Shown: in pieces, positions 1 to 5,493 of the stretch
How the letters are laid out: the number at the start of each line of letters is the position of its first letter
How positions within the stretch are numbered: the first letter of the stretch is position 1
Source of the DNA: Candidatus Omnitrophota bacterium
GTDB taxonomy: Bacteria; Ratteibacteria; UBA8468; MWAK01
Reading direction: 5' to 3'
Length of the DNA: 5,493 nucleotides
NCBI GenBank assembly: GCA_018829455.1
Contig: JAHJUB010000098.1
Coordinates: forward strand, 1 to 5,493
Notes under the pieces: generated by a model
Seen by the model: only the letters and a program-made list of their open reading frames with translations
Databases searched by the model: none
What the model was told of the DNA's origin: nothing
Position numbers and translations under genes: made by a program

Positions 1-1068
1 AAACCAAGGTCTTTGAAAACAAGGATGGGCGAACTTAATCTTTCCGTCCCTCAGGCCCGGGACGGCTCCTTCTCCACCCAGCTGTTTGCCAGATACCAGA
101 GAAGCGAAAAAGCCCTGTGCCTGGCCCTGATGGAAACAGTCATCCAGGGTGTAACTACCAGAAGAGTGGAAAACATAACCCAGGTTTTATGTGATACCGA
201 TTTCTCGGCCGGCACAGTATCCAATCTCTGCAAAACCATGGATGAAGAACTGGAGAAATTCCGCAATCGCGACCTTTCCGGCGTCTCTTATCCTTACCTT
301 GTGGTGGACGCCCGGTACGAAAAGGTGCGTCAGAATGGAGTGGTTGTCACCCAGGCGGTTTTAATTGTTGCCGGTGTTAATGAACAGGGCTACCGGGAAA
401 TTCTTCTGGTAGATTCCCTGGACTTGGAAAGCGGGCCCACCTGGACGCTTGTTTTCCGGCGTTTGAAAGAACGGGGTCTTAACGGAGTCGTTTGCGTGGT
501 TAGCGATGACCACAAGGGAATCAAGGCGGCAACGGAGAAAGAATTTACCGGCGCCCTCTGGCAGCGCTGCCGAGTCCACTTCATCCGTAATCTTATGGGT
601 CTTGTTTCCCGGAAAGAAAGGGCTAATATCGTGAAGGCGCTCCATTATATCTGGGAGACGGAAGACTTAAAAACCGCCCGGGAGAGAATACACAAGGTGG
701 TGGCCCTCTATCAAAACAAGCATTCGAAGGTTGCCGACATCATTGAAGAAGGAGCCGAAGAAACCTTAACCATCCTGGCGCTGCCGGAGGAACACCGCAA
801 GCGTCTGGCCACCAATAATCTTTTGGAGCGTTTAAGCCAGAGCGTCAAACAGCGGACCAGGCTGGTCAGAATTTTTCCCAACCGGGACAGCCTCTTGCGG
901 CTTATCACCGCAGTTCTCCAGGAAATACACGAAGATTGGATAACCGGCCACCGTTATTTGGATATGTCAAAGAACAAGGAGGTAGATGCCTATGGCGAAT
1001 CGTTAGACTCTTTATTACAAGAGGCGCAGTTAGAAGAAGTCTTGGTGCCGGAATTTGTAAACGCTTAA
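1..1068 (+). CDS. IS256/Mutator-family transposase, 5' end outside window
   Basis: This is a DDE transposase that would catalyse cut-and-paste or copy-out transposition of an IS256-type element. The reading frame is open from base 1, so the TTG at 13 is not the real start. Family members are usually about 390-410 residues; 355 codons are visible, so roughly 40-60 N-terminal residues are missing. Counting the TTG at 13 as residue 1, the catalytic triad is readable: D99 in LVVDARYEKVR, D165 in VVSDDHKG, and E272 in NNLLERL. The family's C-x2-H motif is present as C186 and H189 (WQRCRVHFIRN), and RIFPN follows the glutamate. There is no internal stop or frameshift, so the visible part looks intact. 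The segment after the glutamate (LSQSVKQRTR) departs from the common LN-x-EIKRRTR form. The gene is convergent with the lipid A operon. Family assignment is firm; the exact IS name cannot be given. Confidence 0.95.
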   Translation, partial: KPRSLKTRMGELNLSVPQARDGSFSTQLFARYQRSEKALCLALMETVIQGVTTRRVENITQVLCDTDFSAGTVSNLCKTMDEELEKFRNRDLSGVSYPYLVVDARYEKVRQNGVVVTQAVLIVAGVNEQGYREILLVDSLDLESGPTWTLVFRRLKERGLNGVVCVVSDDHKGIKAATEKEFTGALWQRCRVHFIRNLMGLVSRKERANIVKALHYIWETEDLKTARERIHKVVALYQNKHSKVADIIEEGAEETLTILALPEEHRKRLATNNLLERLSQSVKQRTRLVRIFPNRDSLLRLITAVLQEIHEDWITGHRYLDMSKNKEVDAYGESLDSLLQEAQLEEVLVPEFVNA

Positions 1069-1088
1069 AAGAGAATGATGGCTACATC

Positions 1089-1115
1089 AAATTACAGAAA
1101 AAATTTGACAGAGTC
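1089..1115 (+). repeat. Probable right terminal inverted repeat of the IS256-type element
   Basis: About 20 bases after the transposase stop there is an A/T-rich stretch ending in TTTGACAGAGTC. IS256-family ends commonly combine an A/T-rich inner part with a TTTGACA-type outer part, and the terminal repeat usually lies a few tens of bases past the transposase stop. The left copy is outside the window, so neither the exact outer boundary nor the 8-9 bp target duplication can be confirmed. Confidence 0.55.
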
Positions 1116-1142
1116 AAAAAACCGGATAATGCCAAAAAGAAT

Positions 1143-1166
1143 ACCACGGAAGCACGGAGGCACGGA
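1143..1166 (+). repeat. Three-unit 8-bp tandem repeat (NNCACGGA)
   Basis: Three consecutive octamers are present: accacgga, agcacgga and ggcacgga. Only the first two bases vary between units. An inverted, shorter copy lies at 1266-1283. I recall similar CACGGA-type repeats between genes of many environmental bacteria, but I know of no function for them. Confidence 0.8.
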
Positions 1167-1180
1167 AGTATGAAATAATA

Positions 1181-1244
1181 TTGTAGCCGCAGAGCGTCAG
1201 CTCTGCCAAACAGAGTTAGGCAAAGATTTGCTTTGCCGCTACAA
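1181..1244. repeat. 64-bp REP-like palindromic element with two internal hairpins
   Basis: The ends are a perfect 7-bp inverted repeat: ttgtagc at 1181-1187 and gctacaa at 1238-1244. Inside are two perfect 7-bp stem-loops. The first is gcagagc (1189-1195), loop gtca, gctctgc (1200-1206). The second is ggcaaag (1219-1225), loop atttg, ctttgcc (1231-1237). An alternative pairing of ctctg (1201-1205) with cagag (1211-1215) competes with the first stem. The cruciform layout resembles REP/BIME or small MITE-like repeats. There is no T-run after either stem on either strand, so a classical Rho-independent terminator is not supported, although the element sits between convergent genes. Confidence 0.8.
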
Positions 1245-1265
1245 ACCAATTATTAATTTTGAATT

Positions 1266-1283
1266 TTCCGTGTTTCCGTGGTA
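1266..1283 (-). repeat. Inverted copy of the CACGGA tandem repeat
   Basis: On the minus strand this reads taccacggaaacacggaa. It matches 16 of 17 bases of the repeat at 1142-1158 in the opposite orientation. The pair therefore brackets the 64-bp palindrome, forming an outer inverted repeat of a segment about 142 bp long. Confidence 0.75.
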
Positions 1284-1310
1284 AAGTTTGGCATTGCTTA
1301 ATCTTTAATC

Positions 1311-1340
1311 CGTATCTGCGGTTATCTGCGTAAATCTGCG
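1311..1340. repeat. Three-unit 10-bp tandem repeat (NNNATCTGCG)
   Basis: The heptamer atctgcg occurs at 1314, 1324 and 1334, an exact 10-bp period with three variable bases between copies. On the minus strand it reads as cgcagat units. It lies 22 bp beyond the msbA stop. I recall degenerate cgcagat-type arrays from intergenic regions of many environmental genomes; no function is known to me. The period is close to one helical turn, so all copies would face the same side of the DNA. Confidence 0.8.
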
Positions 1341-1361
1341 TGCTAAATCAGGAATAAAGTA

Positions 1362-3173
1362 TTACGTCTTTCTCTGTTGTAAAGTGTACAAATAGTGGTA
1401 GCGTCCCTGCTTTTCCAGAAGCCCCTGGTGCGTACCTTCCTCTAAAATCTTTCCTTTCTCCAGAACGATAATCCAATCTACATCCCGCAGAGTTGACAGC
1501 CGGTGGGCGATTATCAGACAGGTGCGGCCGGCAATTACCTTCTCCATCGCTTCCTGAACCAGGCGCTCGGACTCGGAATCAAGGTTGCTGGTTGCCTCGT
1601 CCAGAATTAAAATCTTCGGATTAGTTAGAACCGCCCGGGCCAAAGCCAGCCGCTGTCTCTCCCCGCCGGAAAGAAGGACTCCCCGTTCGCCGATTAAGGT
1701 ATGGTACTTTTCCGGCAGGGATTCAATCAGGGAATGGATATTGGCAACCCGGGCTGCTTCCGCAATCTCCTCCGGCCCGGCATCCGGCCTTCCGTAAGTA
1801 ATATTATTGGCAATCGTATCGTTAAAAAGGAGCGAGTCCTGGGTTACCAGCCCGAAGATTCGCCGGTAGCTGTGGAGGGTAAAACGGGAAACCGGAATAT
1901 TGTCAATCGTAATCCGGCCCTCGGTTGGCTGGTAAAACCTAAGCAAAAGATTAATGAGGGTGGTCTTGCCCACTCCGCTCTCTCCGACAATACCCAGCCG
2001 CTTGCCCCGGTCTAACCGGAACGAAAGTCCGTCCAGGACCGGTTTCTTGGCGCCGTAACGGAATGAAACCGAGTCAAAACTTATCCCGGAGGTAAATCCG
2101 GAAACTCTTTCCTCTCCGGTCTCTTTTTCGTCTTCTTCATCCAGCACGGAAAAGACCCGGGGAAAGACCGCGGCCGCCTGCTGAAGGTTGGCCAGGTTAT
2201 TAATAACTGTTTTCAACGGCGAAAAAAGGGCGAAAAGACCGGCGATAAAAGCCATAAAAAGACCGGTGGTCAAAACGCCTCTTGTTACCTCCCGGGCGCC
2301 GAAATAGATCAGCAGAACAGCGGCCATCGCAGCCACTAATTCCGTAATCTGGGCAAGGACAGCATAGCGCTTAACACTCTTCAGGGAAATACGCAAAAAG
2401 TTCCGGATTTCCTGGTCAAAACGTTCCTTTTCGCGGCTTTCCGCAACATACGCCTTGACAACCGGCAGATTTATCAGGACTTCCTGAATGTAACTGTTCA
2501 CCTTGCCGAAAGAAACCTGGCTCTTTTGGGTCAATTCCCGGATTTTTTTGCCTATCCGCGCCAGCGGCAAGACAAAAGCAGGCAGAATCAGGAGCGAAAT
2601 AAGGGTAAGCCGCCAGTTGATAAAAAGGATAAATAAAAAGTAAACGATAACCTGAAAAATATTAAGTATCAGTTTGGAAATGGTGTTGCTGAAAGTCGCG
2701 CTCAAAATTCCAACATCGTAGGTAAAATGAGAAATGCGCTCACCCACCTTCTTCTTCTGGCTTTCGGAAAGAGGCGCCAAAAGATATTTTTCAAAAATTT
2801 TCATCCGCAGCCGGGTGACGATGACCAGGGAAAACTTATTATTGAAATAGGTCTGCGTAAAAGCAACAATCGCCTTTACGACCGTAGCGGCGAAAATAAT
2901 GGCCAGCATGTTTCTTAAAATAATGAGGGGCGGTAGGCGATTGATGACTTCCACCACACCGGAAAGCAGATTCGCTAAAGAATGAGGCAGGGTGGCCGGC
3001 AGGGTGAAAGAATTCTGATTGAAAACCCGGTCAAGCAGCGGAGCAACAAGGGATAAGGAAATACCGCCCAGCAGAGCGTCAACCGCCATCAGGAACACAG
3101 CGGCTGTCAACAATCCCCAGGAAATCTTAAAGTATTTCTCCAGTTTGCGGAGATTCAACCACAGATTATACAT
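1362..3173 (-). CDS. msbA: MsbA-like lipid A/LPS flippase (ABC exporter, fused TMD-NBD)
   Basis: This is an inner-membrane ABC exporter half-transporter of 603 residues, expected to dimerise and use ATP to flip lipid A-core from the cytoplasmic to the periplasmic leaflet. Residues 1 to about 335 form the membrane domain, with hydrophobic spans near 18-45, 85-108, 165-187, 189-206, 272-292 and 300-318. The nucleotide-binding domain follows from about 365. Its motifs are complete: Walker A GESGVGKTT at 397-405, Q-loop Q445, signature LSGGERQ at 501-507, Walker B ILILDE ending at D525-E526, D-loop SNLD at 529-532, and H-loop H557. The length is close to that of known MsbA proteins (about 580-600). 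The ATG overlaps the lpxB stop by 8 nt and has GAGG nine bases upstream, so translational coupling is likely. The fold alone would also fit other lipid or multidrug exporters; adjacency to lpxB is what favours MsbA. Confidence 0.88.
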   Translation of the reverse strand: MYNLWLNLRKLEKYFKISWGLLTAAVFLMAVDALLGGISLSLVAPLLDRVFNQNSFTLPATLPHSLANLLSGVVEVINRLPPLIILRNMLAIIFAATVVKAIVAFTQTYFNNKFSLVIVTRLRMKIFEKYLLAPLSESQKKKVGERISHFTYDVGILSATFSNTISKLILNIFQVIVYFLFILFINWRLTLISLLILPAFVLPLARIGKKIRELTQKSQVSFGKVNSYIQEVLINLPVVKAYVAESREKERFDQEIRNFLRISLKSVKRYAVLAQITELVAAMAAVLLIYFGAREVTRGVLTTGLFMAFIAGLFALFSPLKTVINNLANLQQAAAVFPRVFSVLDEEDEKETGEERVSGFTSGISFDSVSFRYGAKKPVLDGLSFRLDRGKRLGIVGESGVGKTTLINLLLRFYQPTEGRITIDNIPVSRFTLHSYRRIFGLVTQDSLLFNDTIANNITYGRPDAGPEEIAEAARVANIHSLIESLPEKYHTLIGERGVLLSGGERQRLALARAVLTNPKILILDEATSNLDSESERLVQEAMEKVIAGRTCLIIAHRLSTLRDVDWIIVLEKGKILEEGTHQGLLEKQGRYHYLYTLQQRKT

Positions 3174-4296
3174 TTTTCAAAACCTCGTGTGCGGCGCGGC
3201 CGGCGGCGCCGGGCTGACCCAGCATATTTCTTATTTTCGCAAACTCTTCCTTCATTATATTCCGGCTCTGTTCATCCCGGAGCAATTCTCGGACAACCGG
3301 CAAGATGTAATTCGGCCGGCAATGCGCCTGGATGAATTCCGGCGCCACTCTCTTCCCGGCCAGAAGATTGGTGATTCCGGCGTAAGGAACCCGCACCATT
3401 GTCCGCAAGGCAAAATAGGTCAGGTACGAAAGCCGGTAAAGCAGCACATAAGGCACAGAAAGCAGGGTCAGCTCCAGCGTTACGCTGCCGGAGGCGGCCA
3501 GCGCCAGGGTGGCGATGGAAAAAAGACTGTACTTATCGCCTCCGGTAATAATTTTTATACCTTTTAAACCGGAAAGTTCCCGGCTGATTTCGGGACTGGC
3601 CGGATACACCACCGCCTGAACCGGGCCATCCTGTGTTAGGCGCCGGGCCACCTTTGCCATCGCCGGGAAAATCGCCCTCACTTCGGAAAGCCGGCTGCCC
3701 GGCAGAAGCAGAACCACCGGTTTATCCGGTGAAAGACCGAAATAGCGAAAAGATTCCGAAGGATTAAGGAGCGGTCTTACCGTATCCAGAAACGGGTGAC
3801 CGACAAAAGAGACCGGCACACCGGCTTTCCGGTAAATCTCCTCTTCAAACGGGAAGATAACCAAAACCCGTTCACAGAAAGCCGCAATTTCTTTAACCCG
3901 TCCGCTCCCCCAGGCCCAGACCTGCGGGCTGATGTAGTAAACGAAACGGGATTTCCCTTTATCTTTGAGTTGACGCAACAGACGGAGGTTAAAACTGGGC
4001 GAATCAATCAGGACGACTTTCTCCGGCTTCTCTTGAAGCACACCCTCCATCGCCTGGTTCAAAAATTTCCGCCAGGTTGGAAGGGAGCGCACGATTTCAA
4101 AAAAACCCACCACGGCATGGGAAACCGGGTTGAAGAGAAGACGCACGCCCTGCCCGGCCATTTTCTCGCCGCCTACGCCGCAAAGTTCAACCTGCGGGTC
4201 TTCCTTCTTCAGCGCCGCGGCGAGTAAAGCGCCGTGAAAATCTCCGGAGTGGTCCGTGGTACAGATGAATATTTTCCTTCTTTTTGGCTGGTTCAC
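3166..4296 (-). CDS. lpxB: Lipid-A-disaccharide synthase LpxB
   Basis: This is a GT19-family glycosyltransferase of 376 residues, the usual length. It joins UDP-2,3-diacylglucosamine and lipid X (2,3-diacylglucosamine 1-phosphate), releasing UDP and giving the beta-1,6 lipid A disaccharide at the cytoplasmic face of the inner membrane. Family motifs appear in order: HSGDFHGALL near 16-25, LIDSPSFN at 96-103, YYISPQVWAWGSGRVKEIA at 120-138, FPFEEEIY at 148-155, FVGHPFLD at 164-171, LLPGSRLSEV at 197-206, ASGSVTLEL at 268-276, and ITNLLAGKRVAPEFIQ at 308-323. One oddity is TTDHSGD near the N-terminus, where most members have GExSGD. The start is GTG, with TTAGGA just upstream, overlapping the TGA of the preceding gene as GTGA. 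The downstream msbA start overlaps its stop by 8 nt. Confidence 0.96.
   Translation of the reverse strand: MNQPKRRKIFICTTDHSGDFHGALLAAALKKEDPQVELCGVGGEKMAGQGVRLLFNPVSHAVVGFFEIVRSLPTWRKFLNQAMEGVLQEKPEKVVLIDSPSFNLRLLRQLKDKGKSRFVYYISPQVWAWGSGRVKEIAAFCERVLVIFPFEEEIYRKAGVPVSFVGHPFLDTVRPLLNPSESFRYFGLSPDKPVVLLLPGSRLSEVRAIFPAMAKVARRLTQDGPVQAVVYPASPEISRELSGLKGIKIITGGDKYSLFSIATLALAASGSVTLELTLLSVPYVLLYRLSYLTYFALRTMVRVPYAGITNLLAGKRVAPEFIQAHCRPNYILPVVRELLRDEQSRNIMKEEFAKIRNMLGQPGAAGRAAHEVLKNV
3183..3186 (-). promoter_or_regulatory. Ribosome binding site of msbA
   Basis: GAGG on the minus strand lies 9 nt before the ATG at 3173, inside the 3' end of lpxB. It supports this ATG as the start despite the overlap. 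Confidence 0.6.
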
Positions 4297-4784
4297 AATT
4301 TCCTAATAGTTAAGATGCGCAGCCGAGCGGAAAGACTCATCCCGTCCTTGCTCTTTTCCAGCACGATCCGGTCCAGGTAGAAACCATCTTCTTTCTGCAT
4401 GGATTCCGAAAAAAGAATCGCTTCTTTCAAACTGACCTCTTCCAGGCGTAAATCGTAACCTTCCAGGCGAAACGCGGCGTTCAAATCGCGGACAATCGGC
4501 GTAACCGATTTTAATTTTGCGGCAATTCCCATCTCCTGCGCCTTATTCTGGGCCGCCGAAAGAATTCCGGTAGAACCCTCCCGGCGCAAAGCCGCTTCCA
4601 AACCGCGGCGCTCCGAAAGATACCCGGCGTTCAGGGTGGTCAAAGAACTTAAAGATTTGCTTAAATCGGCTGTCTCCTTTTTAAGTTTTCCGGCCGACTG
4701 CCAGTTAGGCGCAATTGCCAGGCGTATTACCAGAAGATAAAAAAGAACAACCGCCAGAATTACAAATTTACGGTCTATCTTCAT
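4293..4784 (-). CDS. GspM/PilO-like assembly-platform protein
   Basis: This 163-residue bitopic inner-membrane protein has the layout of GspM (type II secretion) or PilO (type IV pilus). A short basic N-terminus (MKIDRK) precedes one membrane span at about 7-25. A charged, heptad-like coiled-coil region follows at about 32-70, then a periplasmic alpha/beta domain (about 75-163) consistent with a ferredoxin-like fold. In that domain LEEVSLKEAILFSESM precedes YLDRIVLEKSKDGMSLSARLRI, which matches the family pattern of a helix followed by two strands. I chose the ATG at 4784, one base after the upstream stop (TAA-A-ATG). An in-frame TTG at 4805 would add seven residues and overlap the upstream gene by 20 nt. 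Neither start has a clear Shine-Dalgarno, so re-initiation is plausible. Sequence conservation in this family is low; the call rests on architecture and on the PilN/GspL-like neighbour. Confidence 0.65.
   Translation of the reverse strand: MKIDRKFVILAVVLFYLLVIRLAIAPNWQSAGKLKKETADLSKSLSSLTTLNAGYLSERRGLEAALRREGSTGILSAAQNKAQEMGIAAKLKSVTPIVRDLNAAFRLEGYDLRLEEVSLKEAILFSESMQKEDGFYLDRIVLEKSKDGMSLSARLRILTIRKL
4301..4306 (-). promoter_or_regulatory. Ribosome binding site deciding the GTG start of lpxB
   Basis: TTAGGA on the minus strand lies 4 nt before the GTG at 4296. No nearby ATG fits the conserved N-terminal strand, so this site and the GTGA overlap together fix the start. Confidence 0.55.
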
Positions 4785-4785
4785 T

Positions 4786-5493
4786 TTATTTTTGAGCAAC
4801 GGCAATCTTGGCGGTCAGGGGAAACTTTACGGTTCCGCGTTCAATCTTCACCTCTCCCAGCACGACCTCGTTAAACCGACCGGATGCGACCAGTTTATTT
4901 ACCAGCGTCTCCGCCTGGGCCGGGGCGCCGAGCGTGCCGTTCAAAATCAATTTCTGACGGTCAATCTGAAGATAGTCCAGACTCAGAGGAAGATCGTTCG
5001 GAAGCGCCTCGTTAAACCGGCTGAACGTTTCCAGGGGTGAAAGCTTATCCTGAAGAAGGAGGGTGACGTTCTTATCCGAAAGGATAGACGCCAGGGAAGT
5101 ACCGCCTACCTGCGCCATCTCTTTTTGCTGCGCCAACTCCCCGCTAATCTGCCGGTAAGAGAGAAGCGCGGCATTCTTTGCCCTCAGAGAAGCGAAAAAA
5201 AGAACCCATAGGATAACCAGACCGCCAACCGCAATATATAAAGGAGAAACATCCTTTGACCGGGATATCTGGCCGCCCTTTTTCAGCGCAAAATCCTGCG
5301 GCCGAAAAGGAAGACCAAAAGCAAGCCTTTCGTCCGGGGTAACCGGCTCCGGTTCCGCATCTGCCGGAAAACGGCTGGAACGAAGCAGAAGCCCCTTCTC
5401 TTCCGTAAGACGCTGTTGGTAATCAGATTCGCCAAAATTAAAACTGCGGCCCAGGATATACTTTCCCTTCTGGAAAAGAAACAGCCGGGCCTG
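4786..5493 (-). CDS. GspL/PilN-like assembly-platform protein, N-terminus outside window
   Basis: The frame is open to the window edge, so 235 C-terminal residues are visible; the TTG at 5136 is only an internal codon. Counting from the edge, residues 1-82 are cytoplasmic and include KYILGRSFNFGESD and an acidic, proline-rich stretch (DAEPEPVTPDE). A single membrane span lies at about 83-102 (YIAVGGLVILWVLFFA), followed by a helical, possibly coiled-coil segment. A periplasmic ferredoxin-like domain follows at about 145-235. There, LETFSRFNEALPNDLPLSLDYLQI, LILNGTL, AETLVNKLVASGRFNEVVLGEV and FPLTAKI follow the order seen in PilN. A sizeable cytoplasmic part before the span argues for GspL, or a PilM-PilN fusion, over plain PilN. 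The stop is one base from the ATG of the GspM/PilO-like gene, as expected for a gspL-gspM or pilN-pilO pair. Which system it serves cannot be decided from this window. Confidence 0.68.
   Translation of the reverse strand, partial: QARLFLFQKGKYILGRSFNFGESDYQQRLTEEKGLLLRSSRFPADAEPEPVTPDERLAFGLPFRPQDFALKKGGQISRSKDVSPLYIAVGGLVILWVLFFASLRAKNAALLSYRQISGELAQQKEMAQVGGTSLASILSDKNVTLLLQDKLSPLETFSRFNEALPNDLPLSLDYLQIDRQKLILNGTLGAPAQAETLVNKLVASGRFNEVVLGEVKIERGTVKFPLTAKIAVAQK

Larger units (their letters stand above)
1069..1361. other. Non-coding repeat-rich interval between convergent transposase and msbA
   Basis: This interval of about 290 bp has no convincing gene. The first part belongs to the end of the IS element, and most of the remainder is the CACGGA repeats, the double-hairpin palindrome and the ATCTGCG array. 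I see no tRNA, no other structured RNA gene and no hairpin followed by a T-run. Confidence 0.8.

Noticed and set aside
936..1178. 80-codon plus-strand frame overlapping the transposase end
   Set aside because: It is out of frame with the transposase and its tail is translated from the IS end and the CACGGA repeats; no start signal or family similarity is visible.
1181..1244. Rho-independent terminator for msbA or the transposase
   Set aside because: Stems are present, but neither strand has the T-run needed directly after a stem; it fits a REP-like repeat better.
1143..1340. CRISPR array
   Set aside because: Units are 8-10 bp with no spacers, far too short for CRISPR repeats, and no cas gene is present.
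1701..2015. 104-codon plus-strand open frame
   Set aside because: It is antisense to the ABC ATPase domain, whose motifs are fully conserved on the other strand.
3019..3567. 182-codon plus-strand open frame
   Set aside because: It lies antisense to the msbA/lpxB junction, its product is rich in Arg, Gln and His without family motifs, and both opposite-strand genes are certain.
3796..4227. 143-codon plus-strand open frame
   Set aside because: It is entirely antisense to conserved lpxB motifs, and the product has no recognisable domain.
4785..4805. TTG start for the GspM/PilO-like gene
   Set aside because: There is no Shine-Dalgarno before it, and the ATG at 4784 gives the expected short basic N-terminus and a 1-nt spacing from the upstream stop; the TTG cannot be fully excluded.
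4786..5136. Stand-alone 116-residue gene starting at TTG 5136
   Set aside because: The frame continues open to the window edge and includes the membrane span and a cytoplasmic part expected for this protein family.

Overview
The window comes from a diderm (Gram-negative-type) bacterium. Two consecutive genes encode lipid A steps: lipid-A-disaccharide synthase (lpxB) and an MsbA-type lipid flippase. The two genes upstream encode bitopic proteins with the PilN/GspL and PilO/GspM layout of the type IV pilus or type II secretion assembly platform. G+C looks roughly balanced. Short degenerate repeats fill the non-coding part. I recall similar repeats from environmental and candidate-phylum bacterial genomes, but I cannot name a phylum from the sequence alone.

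Layout. Positions 1-1068 (+) hold the C-terminal six-sevenths or so of an IS256/Mutator-family transposase; its N-terminus lies left of the window. Its probable right terminal inverted repeat is near 1089-1115. Positions 1069-1361 contain no gene. They hold an ordered set of short repeats: an 8-bp-period tandem, a 64-bp double-hairpin palindrome, an inverted copy of the first repeat, and a 10-bp-period tandem. From 5493 down to 1362 all genes are on the minus strand and tightly packed: a GspL/PilN-like protein (5' end outside the window), a GspM/PilO-like protein, lpxB, then msbA. Junctions are a 1-nt gap, a 4-nt GTGA overlap and an 8-nt overlap, so this looks like one translationally coupled operon.

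How the genes work together. LpxB condenses UDP-diacylglucosamine with lipid X to give the lipid A disaccharide. MsbA flips the completed lipid A-core across the inner membrane. The two upstream proteins would form an inner-membrane platform with short periplasmic ferredoxin-like domains. Their coupling to lipid A synthesis suggests shared control of envelope and secretion or pilus biogenesis, but that is inference. The operon faces the IS element convergently and no clear Rho-independent terminator separates them. The operon may once have continued into further lipopolysaccharide genes now displaced; nothing in the window proves this.
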